From the NCBI RefSeq assembly GCF_007859915.1, contig NZ_SJPM01000002.1, forward strand, positions 375,346 through 439,345: 64,000 nucleotides of DNA. Direction: 5' to 3'. Position 1 is the stretch's first letter, and each line of letters begins with the position of its first letter. Shown here one piece after another: positions 56,465 to 64,000 of the stretch. The stretch is from Neorhodopirellula pilleata. Lineage in GTDB: Bacteria > Planctomycetota > Planctomycetia > Pirellulales > Pirellulaceae. Under the pieces are notes generated by a model, which saw nothing but the letters and a program-made list of their open reading frames with translations, was not told the DNA's origin and made no database searches. The position numbers and the translations under genes were made by a program.

Positions 56465-57816
56465 CGTTGATAAATTGGCAGCAACCCGTAAGCCGGTGTG
56501 AGGGCTAAAACCGCCAACGAGGTGCTGTAGGTGGAACCGAATCGGCGTTCGTTCGCACCGCCGGGTGGCCAAGCACCCTCGTCGGTTTGTTCCTTCAATA
56601 AACCAGCCGCGATTTGAGGGAATATCTGTTCCCAGGCTTCACCGCCGACTTGGGCCATTGCTTGGCTGCTGTAGTAGGTCGCCAAGTAATAATAATTGTT
56701 CTGCCACGGATTGGGGTACTCGCGACTGCGGAACCAGCGGATCGAAGTGGCGACGCCCTCGTGCCGGTGGCGGCCTCCCAGGATCAGCGTCAACGTGGCC
56801 GATGCGGTGTTGGCCAACGTGATTTGCGGTTCGGTTTGCGAGGCATGGGGTCGATAGCGAAAGACACCCTTCTCGTGCTGCCCCGGATCGGGTTCGTAGC
56901 AAAGCTGGACGAAGTCGAGTCCTTCGTCGAAGTACTGTTTCGGGACATTGAACTCGGCGTTGCGAGCCGAACGCAGGAACATCAAGGCCCAGCCCGTGAC
57001 TGACATGTCCGACGCCGCTTCGGGGCTTTCCGGATAGCCGTAACGCCAACCACCGATGTCCGATTTCTTCCCCTTGGTTCGCGATTGCACTTCGCGATGA
57101 AACGCCAGCGCCCGTAACAACGCTTGCTCGATCTGTTGCGATCGTTCACCGGAACACATGCCGTAGACTTCACCCAACATCAAACCAGCGATCGAATGGT
57201 TGTAGATCACCGTTTGCGAAGGGTTCAGATGCTCGACCGGTGGCAACACAGGCAACAACGAGAAATAGCCACGGCGTCGCTGGGTGCTGAGCACGAAGTC
57301 GATGGCCCTTGATATTGTTACGCCGTAGCGACCTTGATCGGGTAAGTGTCCGCGAGCCAAGAACGCCATCACGCCCATCGCGGTTACCGCCGGTTGTCCG
57401 GCTTCGTCACTGGGGAAGCGGCCGTCTTCGGCTTGCTGGCTGGCCAGCCATTGCAGTCCACGGTCGACCGACGTTTCGACGCGAGCCCAATCGCTGGCGG
57501 GGAGCGCAGCACTCAGATTCGTACTCGTTTCGATGATGCCGCTTGGGTTTGATGAAGTTGTTTCTTGAGCGAAGATGGGAGGACGTGGGATGAGAAAAAG
57601 CAAGATCAGCAGACTCAAGAACTTCCGGCGTGAAGGATGCCCAGGAATCGTGCTCGTAATCGCACTCGTGCTCAATGAAATGGTGCTCGTACTCGTACTC
57701 GATTCGATTGCGTTTCGATCGATTACGAGCACCGGCTGCGCCTGAGCACGAGCACGAGTACGAGTAAGAGCACGAGGATCACTAAAGCCGTGAGAATGAG
57801 CGTCTTGAAGCACCAT
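56461..57816 (-). CDS. Secreted prenyltransferase/squalene-oxidase-repeat protein
   Basis: A 451-residue protein with an alpha/alpha-barrel of terpenoid-cyclase-type repeats (GLQWLASQQAEDGRFPSDEAGQP, IGGWRYGYPESPEAASDMSVTGW, LLKEQTDEGAWPPGGANE). It lacks the DxDD cyclase motif, so it is not a hopene cyclase. A secretion signal (RRKFLSLLILLFLIPRPPIFAQ) occurs only after about 65 residues; the odd Ser/Thr/Arg leader is coded by a GAGCACGAGTACGAG simple repeat. ATG 57816 overlaps the upstream stop (TGATG); a later unrecognised start is possible. The stop codon lies in an inverted-repeat element. Confidence 0.78.
   Translation of the reverse strand: MVLQDAHSHGFSDPRALTRTRARAQAQPVLVIDRNAIESSTSTSTISLSTSAITSTIPGHPSRRKFLSLLILLFLIPRPPIFAQETTSSNPSGIIETSTNLSAALPASDWARVETSVDRGLQWLASQQAEDGRFPSDEAGQPAVTAMGVMAFLARGHLPDQGRYGVTISRAIDFVLSTQRRRGYFSLLPVLPPVEHLNPSQTVIYNHSIAGLMLGEVYGMCSGERSQQIEQALLRALAFHREVQSRTKGKKSDIGGWRYGYPESPEAASDMSVTGWALMFLRSARNAEFNVPKQYFDEGLDFVQLCYEPDPGQHEKGVFRYRPHASQTEPQITLANTASATLTLILGGRHRHEGVATSIRWFRSREYPNPWQNNYYYLATYYSSQAMAQVGGEAWEQIFPQIAAGLLKEQTDEGAWPPGGANERRFGSTYSTSLAVLALTPAYGLLPIYQR
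57655..57780. repeat. GAGCACGAGTACGAG-type imperfect simple repeat in coding sequence
   Basis: Two clusters of hexamer-like CTCGTACTCGTG / GAGCACGAGTACGAGTAAGAG units lie inside the first 60 codons of the prenyltransferase-repeat protein gene. They encode RTRARAQAQ and STSTSTISLSTSA. The same family occurs non-coding at about 34455-34500. Confidence 0.75.
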
Positions 57817-60800
57817 CACTCATCCACCGTTGGCAAGAGTTCACGAATCTGGTCTTGGTATTGTTCGATCGCTTTGCGATACGCTTCGGGCGGCCGGTTG
57901 CCACGTGTTTGCCAGAGGCCGTCGTCGAGCGTCGAAAGCAAGCGGTTCCATTGTTCATCGGGAATCGATTCGCCAGCCGCCATCGCTCGCATCAACTCAT
58001 TGGCTTGGTCGGCTTGGACCACACGATCCCAAGCTTGTTGCGCGGACTGATCGCCGTCGGGAGCATCGAGCAATCGGCGGAGATCTTCAGCTACTTTCTC
58101 CAGTCGCTCGCGTTGCTCGCGCGGCAACTGGGAATCTTGTTGCTGCTTTTCGATTTCGGCCAGCGTCTTCGTCAGGCGGTCTTGAGCTTCTTTGGCGGCT
58201 TCGCGTTGTTGCTGCTCTTCGGGTGATAGTTCTTTGGGTTCGGGCTTGTCGGCTCGATCTTCTGGCTTCTTCGGTTTGCCCTGTTCGCCGTCCGCGTCGC
58301 TTTCTTTCCGCTGCATCTTCATCGCTTGCCGAGCACGCTCGCCCGCCGCATTGGCCGACATGGCTAAAGCGCCAAGCGGGGATTGTTGCCACAGCATCGT
58401 ATCGGCTCGAATTCGCAAATTGGAGCGGCGGTTTGGAATGCCCAGTTGTGCCGCGATGTTCGGTTCGCGTTCTAATTGGGCCAGGAAGGCGTCCAAGGTT
58501 GGGTCTTGCAAGTCGGCGATGTTGGGATCATTGGGATCGTTCTCGTCCAAACGCTCAACGACCGCGCGGCGGATTTGATCGAACAAAGCCTCCGCTTCGG
58601 ACAGTCGATCGGATGCCAACTGTTGTTGTTCCGAAGCGGGTTCCAAACGACCTTGTCCCGACCGGAACGAGGCTGCGAGTTGGTTGAAGGTGATCGATTC
58701 CATCAAACGATGCAGCGTCCGAATCATGTCTTTGATTTCCCCCGGCAAGTCTGTGTCGAGGATGCGTTGGAACTGAGCGACCAGGTCGCTTTCCATTTCC
58801 AGCATGCTGACTCGTAGTAATTGCGTCGTGATCGCCAATCGATGCTGCTCGGTTTCGACCAAGGCGGGATACGAATCCGAAGCGATGCTGTTACTCAGAT
58901 TCATCCACAACGCGGCTTGGTCGGCGACGGCGCGAGATTCTTGAATGCGTGATTCGACGTATTGATTGATCCCTTCATTGCCGTTGTTTTCAAACTGCAA
59001 CCGATCCAACAAGGCGAACAATCGTTCGCACTGAAGGACCAGGGAACTCGCGTTGCCGCGAAGTTGATTCGGATCTTTGGCCTTTCCGTATTCGGCGGCC
59101 ACATCATCGGCATCCATCCGTATCGTTCGGGCGGCGGATGCGATTTGCTTGGTCTGAGCGATGATTTCAGCGGGCGTCCCGGCAGCCAACTCGACATCCA
59201 ACGGCATCTGTTTCTCAACACGTTCGGCCAGTTCGGAGGCGTCTTTGGCCAAGTCATCTGCGGCGGCGAGACGCAACTCAATGATCACCATCCACAGATC
59301 GGCACGCTGCGAGTCATCAATTTGCAGCCAGTTGAGCGTCTCTTCGGTCATGTCAAATTGACGCTGTGCGATTTCGGTCAATTGATCCCTCAAGGAAGCC
59401 TGCCGTCGTTTGGTGAGTTCCATGTAGCGAGACAGAAGTCGCGGATCATCGCCGAGCATCTGGGCGAACTCATCCATCATTTCACGGCGAAGCTTGATCA
59501 CTTCGGCTAGGCGATCCAAGTAGGCTTGATCGACTTCGATGATTCCCATCTTGCGGTCCAGCGGATTGAGGTTCTGCCGTGCTTCTCGCATCAACTGACG
59601 ACGCTTTTGGACGTACACCTCGTACATCGTGACCGCTTCGTCCATTTCCTCTTCGAGCTTCTTTTCCTGTTCGACGCGGTCATAGCGTTTCAACAAAGCG
59701 GCCAGCAGTTCGCGAGCACGCAACACGTGCTGCAGCCCCATCTTGGCATCGACATCGCTCGCGCCCGGTCGTTGGCTGCCGGCGAAGACTCGGTCGCGTG
59801 CCGGCGTGATGTGCGTGCGAGTGATGTCAACCATTTGCAGACCGACGAAGGCGAATTGATTTTCCTTAGTCTGTTCCCGCAGATCGGCAACAAAGGTTTC
59901 GACATTGCCGAGCCCCGCGTCGAGGCGGCGGAGCTGTTCACCACGATCCGCATCGGCGATCATTCCGTCGACCAGCTTCTGCAATCCCATTTCGATTTCC
60001 GTCAGCATTCGATCGATCTCGACGACCGATTCACGGATCGTTTGGTCGTCGCCAGGTCGGTCTTCGGCGTCGGCGAGCGCGGAGAGTGTTGCTGTGATCT
60101 TCAATCGTCGACGCCCGGTCAACGTGTTCTGTCCCTGGCGACTTCGCTGGCCCGTTAGCATCGGTGATGCATTGCGCACGTGGCGGCGACTTTCAGTCGC
60201 CGTTTCAGGACTTGGCGACTGAATGTCGCCACTACGATCGGGGCTGGCGGTTTTTGATTGCTGCGTGCCGTTGGAACTGGAAATGTTTTGCGATTGCGGC
60301 GATTGCGAAACGTTGGCCAGCGACGATTGCGAACGGGCCAACGGATTATCGGTGGCCGAAGGCCTTGTCTCGGCCGTTTCGGATTGCATCGCCGGTTTAC
60401 TGGTCTTTTGTGATGTCGCCACGTTTTCAGCCGAAGCGGCCTGAGACATATCGACCGATTCGGATGCTTCGCCGCCAGCCTGAGCTGATGGCAGTGCTTG
60501 ACTGTGTGAGCCGACGGCGTTAGCAGCGGGCTGCGGGTCGTTGGGGTTGGTGGCTTCGATGCCCGTGGCTAGCGCCATCGGCTCACTTTTCGTCTGGCCG
60601 TCGCCCGATTCCTGCGCTGTCACTTTGTCAGACGGAGATTGATTGTGTGAGCCGACGGCGTTAGCTGCGGGCTGCGGGTCGTTGGGGTTGGTGGCTTCGA
60701 TGCCCGTGGCTAGCGCCATCGGCTCACTTTTCGTCTGGCCGTCGCCCGATTCCTGCGCTGTCACTTTGTCAGACGGAGATTGATTGTGTGAGCCGACGGC

Positions 60801-62723
60801 GTTAGCTGCGGGCTGTGGGTCGTTGGGGTTAGCGGCTTCGATGCCCGTGGCTATCGCCATCGGCTCACTTTTCGTCTGGCCGTCGCCCGATTCCTGCGCT
60901 GTCACTTTGTCAGACGGAGATTGATTGTGTGTGCCGACGGCGTTAGCCGCGGGCTGTGGGTCGTTGGGGTTGGCGGCTGCGATGCCCGTGGCTAGCGCCA
61001 TCGGCTCAGTTTTCGTCAGTCCGTCGCCCGATTCCTGCGCTGTCACTTTGTCAGACGGGAATGGATTGGCTAGTGCTTCGGGATCAGCAGCCGAAGCGTT
61101 CAACGGCGAGCGATTGGTCGCGTCGGCTTCACGCTCCGCCAACGCCGTCTGCGGCGTTGCTTCCCGATCGTCGCTCAAGCGGACGTTGCGGTTGTCGGTG
61201 ACACGCACGGCGTAGCTGATCTGTTGGCCTTCGGTCAAACCTAGCTCTTTCAGATCGAGCGTGGTCTTTCCCATCACATGACGTTGCATCGTTTGCTCAT
61301 CCAGCGAGATCGGCTGCACTTTCAAGACCTTGGCATTGCCTTCGGTGTCCCGCTGCGATTCGTCGTAAATGACCAACTCGGCCGTCGCAATTCCATGGTC
61401 GTCGTGGGCTTCGAATTCGATGTCGATCGTGGCGTCTTCGGCGACCGCCATCTCGTCGGTTGGCTTGATGACGCGGGCGACCGGTGCCTTGTCGGCGATC
61501 ACGTCGATTCGAGTAAACTGTCGCCGTCGGTTCTCCAGTCCATGGGTGCTGAGCAGCTTGGGCTGCAACAAAACGTCTTCGACCAACTGCATTTCGAAGT
61601 GGTACCAGTTGTCCGCATCGGCGGTCAAAAGGTGTTCGACCGTCTCGGTTGATTCTTGACTCGAAACGGTTGCCGAAGGAGACGCATTCGGATGAACCAG
61701 TGACAGCACACAGCTTTCCAGCCGCTCGACCGGCTTGATCGACAAACGCAAGACACTTCCTTGGACGACTTTCATCCGACGCGGAAACCCATCCCGCTGG
61801 ACACTTTCGCGATCGGTGTACTCTGGGAATTCGATCGTTAGCCGGACCTCTTCCAGTTCGGGATAATCGATCACTTGCAGTTGATGCCAAGGCGTTTGAG
61901 CATCTCCGGCCCGGACGCGATACGACATCGATTCGTCGACGCGAAGGGAATGAGTGAACTGGTCGTTGGTCGTTTCATTGGGCCGCAATTGAACATCTTG
62001 CACACGACCGTCGGGATAGCCGATTGTGAGCGTTGCCGTTGATCGAGGGACGCCCTGCATTCGAATGATCAGTTCGAGCGATTCCCCGCGTGGAACCATT
62101 TGGTCGCCCGTTACGCTATCTAACTGCGTCGCAGTGATCAACGATGCGGGGGATAAGAAACGTCGCATCAATACCGACGTTTGTTGCGGAGCAATCGCGA
62201 ACATTGCCGCGATGCATCCGGCTCCCACCGCAGCCGTTGCAACCGCCGGGCGTAGTGACACAGGAGGCCCCACCCGACGCGGCTGAACGATTCGTTCCAT
62301 CGCGATCGCTTCGCTGGTGACCTGCGCCGCCATGGCTCGTTCGATCGGCGACCACTGCGAAACGTCCCGCGATGACAGGCTGGTCACGGTCGACCAACGT
62401 TCTTCCAATTCGGGGACGTCATGGTCAACAGCGTCGGCGGCGCGTGCCCAATGCAACGCGCGGCGAACCGGTCCGATCCCCAGTCGGCAGGCAACACCGA
62501 TCGCTGCGGCTGCCGTCGCTGCGGTTAATGACATCCGCAGCCAAGTGGGAGCGAACGGATACAACCAATCGATCCCCATGGCGGCGAACATCAGCAACAG
62601 ACCGACGCCACAGGCGAAGGCCAAAGCGAACGCCAGCGAGGTCGCCGCGTGACGCCAGCGAACCCATTGCAGTTTGCCTTTGATCGCCGAGGGGAAACGA
62701 TGTGGGGATAACGTGGTCGACAT
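57816..62723 (-). CDS. Large membrane-anchored coiled-coil protein with REP-derived coding repeats
   Basis: A 1635-residue protein. Membrane helices near the N-terminus (SLAFALAFACGVGLLLMFAAM; SLTAATAAAAIGVACRLGIG; AVATAAVGAGCIAAMFAIAP) are followed by an Ig-like beta region (about 230-500). A disordered repeat zone comes next (four units of 47 residues, PMALATGIEATNPNDPQPAANAV), then a very long Gln/Glu/Arg coiled-coil C-terminus. The layout resembles DUF4175-like proteins of planctomycete MoxR/BatA-type clusters. ATG 62723 has GGAGAGG upstream and lies 2 bp after the preceding gene's stop. The role is likely envelope-related but unproven. Confidence 0.78.
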   Translation of the reverse strand: MSTTLSPHRFPSAIKGKLQWVRWRHAATSLAFALAFACGVGLLLMFAAMGIDWLYPFAPTWLRMSLTAATAAAAIGVACRLGIGPVRRALHWARAADAVDHDVPELEERWSTVTSLSSRDVSQWSPIERAMAAQVTSEAIAMERIVQPRRVGPPVSLRPAVATAAVGAGCIAAMFAIAPQQTSVLMRRFLSPASLITATQLDSVTGDQMVPRGESLELIIRMQGVPRSTATLTIGYPDGRVQDVQLRPNETTNDQFTHSLRVDESMSYRVRAGDAQTPWHQLQVIDYPELEEVRLTIEFPEYTDRESVQRDGFPRRMKVVQGSVLRLSIKPVERLESCVLSLVHPNASPSATVSSQESTETVEHLLTADADNWYHFEMQLVEDVLLQPKLLSTHGLENRRRQFTRIDVIADKAPVARVIKPTDEMAVAEDATIDIEFEAHDDHGIATAELVIYDESQRDTEGNAKVLKVQPISLDEQTMQRHVMGKTTLDLKELGLTEGQQISYAVRVTDNRNVRLSDDREATPQTALAEREADATNRSPLNASAADPEALANPFPSDKVTAQESGDGLTKTEPMALATGIAAANPNDPQPAANAVGTHNQSPSDKVTAQESGDGQTKSEPMAIATGIEAANPNDPQPAANAVGSHNQSPSDKVTAQESGDGQTKSEPMALATGIEATNPNDPQPAANAVGSHNQSPSDKVTAQESGDGQTKSEPMALATGIEATNPNDPQPAANAVGSHSQALPSAQAGGEASESVDMSQAASAENVATSQKTSKPAMQSETAETRPSATDNPLARSQSSLANVSQSPQSQNISSSNGTQQSKTASPDRSGDIQSPSPETATESRRHVRNASPMLTGQRSRQGQNTLTGRRRLKITATLSALADAEDRPGDDQTIRESVVEIDRMLTEIEMGLQKLVDGMIADADRGEQLRRLDAGLGNVETFVADLREQTKENQFAFVGLQMVDITRTHITPARDRVFAGSQRPGASDVDAKMGLQHVLRARELLAALLKRYDRVEQEKKLEEEMDEAVTMYEVYVQKRRQLMREARQNLNPLDRKMGIIEVDQAYLDRLAEVIKLRREMMDEFAQMLGDDPRLLSRYMELTKRRQASLRDQLTEIAQRQFDMTEETLNWLQIDDSQRADLWMVIIELRLAAADDLAKDASELAERVEKQMPLDVELAAGTPAEIIAQTKQIASAARTIRMDADDVAAEYGKAKDPNQLRGNASSLVLQCERLFALLDRLQFENNGNEGINQYVESRIQESRAVADQAALWMNLSNSIASDSYPALVETEQHRLAITTQLLRVSMLEMESDLVAQFQRILDTDLPGEIKDMIRTLHRLMESITFNQLAASFRSGQGRLEPASEQQQLASDRLSEAEALFDQIRRAVVERLDENDPNDPNIADLQDPTLDAFLAQLEREPNIAAQLGIPNRRSNLRIRADTMLWQQSPLGALAMSANAAGERARQAMKMQRKESDADGEQGKPKKPEDRADKPEPKELSPEEQQQREAAKEAQDRLTKTLAEIEKQQQDSQLPREQRERLEKVAEDLRRLLDAPDGDQSAQQAWDRVVQADQANELMRAMAAGESIPDEQWNRLLSTLDDGLWQTRGNRPPEAYRKAIEQYQDQIRELLPTVDE
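60178..60236. repeat. GGCGACTTTCAGTCGCC palindrome inside a coding region
   Basis: The core of the GCATCGCGTGAAC-family elements (compare 28546-28600) sits in frame in the large coiled-coil gene, encoding GDIQSPSPETATESRRH. Its ends have no terminal inverted repeats, so only the core is present. Confidence 0.85.
60506..61069. repeat. Four tandem 141-bp coding repeats built on a palindrome
   Basis: Units start at 60506, 60647, 60788 and 60929 (period 141 bp, 47 codons). Each begins GTGAGCCGACGGCGTTAGC (the 60929 unit has GTGTGCC) and contains GGCTAGCGCCATCGGCTCA, which together form an inverted repeat. The same stem occurs non-coding at about 28758. Copies differ at a few positions, and divergence is greatest at the 61069 side. 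Confidence 0.92.
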
Positions 62724-62725
62724 GG

Positions 62726-64000
62726 CTATGAAAGTCCTCTCCATTTGCGGATGATCCATTCCGTTTGTAAGCATCCAAAGATCAGCCACAGGTACCGCCA
62801 ACGCGACCACAATGGTTCACGCTGGATACTGTGCGTCACGACCGGTTGCAGGTCGGTCAGTGCTAAGATTTCGTCAACGGCCGTCGGCGGCAAAACCTGC
62901 CCGCCGGTCGCCTGGGCGACTTGGTTGGCCAAGACTCGATTGGTTCGCGTATCAACCAACTCCGCCGGCAAGTCGGCTTGAACGGTGAAGGTCGCGATCG
63001 CTTCTTCGAATCGGCCCTCCGCAGATGCTTGTTCGCTCGACAACAACATCTCGATCAGGTTGCCGGCCGGTTGAGCTTGATAGACGCCCGGCGAAAGCTC
63101 ACGAATGTCGGCACGGTAATGTCCCGGTCGATCCGCATCGTGCGCCAGCGGCACGGTTCGCAGTTGGTCGCCGACGGTCAAACGCAGATGCAACGTATCG
63201 GTGTCGGGTTGCTCCTGAATGACGGGATCTCCATCGGCGTCCAGCAGAGCGACTTCGACATCGACCGATTGATCGGTTTCGTACAGCGACTTGGCCGTTC
63301 GAATGCGAACCATCTTGCTGCCAGATGACATGTCCGCAGCGATCGCCCACCGCATCAGTTGACCCCAAAACCGGTAATGCAAACGGTCACCGCGCAGGAA
63401 TCGCAAACGATATGTATCCGGACCGGACAAATAGATCACTCGACCGCGACCGACCGGTTGCCAGCACAGAAAACTCGACTGGGTCAATCGCGGATCCGAC
63501 ATCACCAACGTTTGATTGCGGGGAACGGCGGAGATCAGACTTTGCGCCGTCGGCAAGGGAGTTCGCCAACGCGAAACTTGATCAAGCGGCGAGAACTGAT
63601 TGACGAACTCCCACGCACTTCGCGTTGCCTGTTCGGTTTCGCCGATCATCAACGCCGCATGGGATTTGCCCGCCTCGGTAACTTCAAACGCGAACTGGCC
63701 CGGCGACTCGAGCGCCGAATCGATGGGACGCACCGGGACGATGTCGTGCAGCGGATGATCGACGTACGCCTGCGGCATCGATTGCTGGCCGGCGATCAGG
63801 ATCACCGTGCCGCTGCGTGTTCGCAGATACTGCAATAACGATTCCTGTGACGCGACGGGCAGGTGTTCGATTGGTAAATCGCCAAGGATCACGACGTCGT
63901 AATGATCCCACTGATCGACCGATACGGGAAACGATTGTGTCGCTTGCCGCTGGCCGGTCGCGATCATCCGTGGCCGGAAAAGCAACTCATCCAACTCGAC
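62726..64000 (-). CDS. Membrane protein with GATase-like domain, 5' end beyond window
   Basis: The last 424 codons of a larger gene. The visible part has a class I glutamine-amidotransferase-like/VWA-associated region (DHYDVVILGDLPIEHLP, RSGTVILIAGQQSMPQAYVDHPLHDIVP), then beta-sandwich segments (VDVEVALLDADGDPVIQ, GVYQAQPAGNLIEML). A C-terminal membrane-proximal helix follows (WRYLWLIFGCLQTEWIIRKWRG). This resembles the C-terminal half of planctomycete BatA/VWA membrane proteins. The next gene follows after 2 bp, so they are an operon. Confidence 0.75.
   Translation of the reverse strand, partial: VELDELLFRPRMIATGQRQATQSFPVSVDQWDHYDVVILGDLPIEHLPVASQESLLQYLRTRSGTVILIAGQQSMPQAYVDHPLHDIVPVRPIDSALESPGQFAFEVTEAGKSHAALMIGETEQATRSAWEFVNQFSPLDQVSRWRTPLPTAQSLISAVPRNQTLVMSDPRLTQSSFLCWQPVGRGRVIYLSGPDTYRLRFLRGDRLHYRFWGQLMRWAIAADMSSGSKMVRIRTAKSLYETDQSVDVEVALLDADGDPVIQEQPDTDTLHLRLTVGDQLRTVPLAHDADRPGHYRADIRELSPGVYQAQPAGNLIEMLLSSEQASAEGRFEEAIATFTVQADLPAELVDTRTNRVLANQVAQATGGQVLPPTAVDEILALTDLQPVVTHSIQREPLWSRWRYLWLIFGCLQTEWIIRKWRGLS

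Noticed and set aside
56461-57816. Squalene-hopene cyclase for the hpn pathway
   Set aside because: The repeats fit the superfamily but the DxDD catalytic motif is absent, the chain is too short, and it is exported.
60506-61069. Possible CRISPR-like array from regularly spaced repeats
   Set aside because: The repeats are direct 141-bp units with no unique spacers, in frame within a coding sequence, and no cas genes are present.

Overview
The window looks like a chromosomal segment of a planctomycete of the Pirellulaceae (Rhodopirellula-like). The support is gene content: DUF1581/1583-type and other very large secreted proteins, hpnCDE squalene synthesis, short Ser/Thr kinase and PP2C genes, and SASA esterase and sialidase-like genes. 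It is also supported by intergenic spaces filled with several families of short palindromic and terminal-inverted-repeat elements. No rRNA, tRNA, CRISPR array or phage was seen.

Layout. 1-3654: sucD (cut by the left edge) and sucC, then a UxaA-type dehydratase. 3807-8183: a VWA protein, a small hypothetical, and a protein kinase followed by a PP2C phosphatase with a 7-bp tandem repeat between them. 8354-15206: a DUF3127 SSB-like protein, the overlapping squalene operon hpnC-hpnD-hpnE, divergent ispH, and pepA. 15388-28467: a tightly coupled five-gene operon, DUF4132 protein > 1750-aa protein > MoxR ATPase > DUF5682+VWA protein > SWIM protein, with all junctions overlapping or 4 bp apart. 28468-36235: an accessory region. 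It contains a decayed integron, with an IntI C-terminal remnant, two well-formed 91-bp attC sites and three cassette genes (a membrane protein with a possible nuclease-like domain, a helical-repeat protein and a GH18 chitinase). It also holds an HUH transposase of REP-associated type, a PIN/Phd toxin-antitoxin pair and transposase debris. 36236-57816: mainly exported carbohydrate or peptide degrading proteins (SASA esterase, S9 peptidase, sialidase, GH5, a 1.7-kb-residue beta-propeller protein, a DUF1583 protein, a terpenoid-cyclase-like repeat protein), interrupted by a class V aminotransferase, ComEC and a small conserved protein. 57816-64000: a large membrane/coiled-coil protein and a right-edge partial membrane protein.

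How the parts relate. ispH (end of the MEP pathway) lies next to hpnCDE, which condense farnesyl-PP to squalene. The MoxR/VWA/SWIM operon is the best candidate for an undescribed multi-protein machine. The integron shows classical geometry: integrase remnant on the minus strand, cassettes leaving on the plus strand, and reading frames that end inside the attC sites. The dispersed palindromes have also entered genes. One family has been amplified into a four-copy, 47-residue coding repeat in the 1.6-kb-residue protein at 57816-62723. Another has split a transposase reading frame at 40261-40535.
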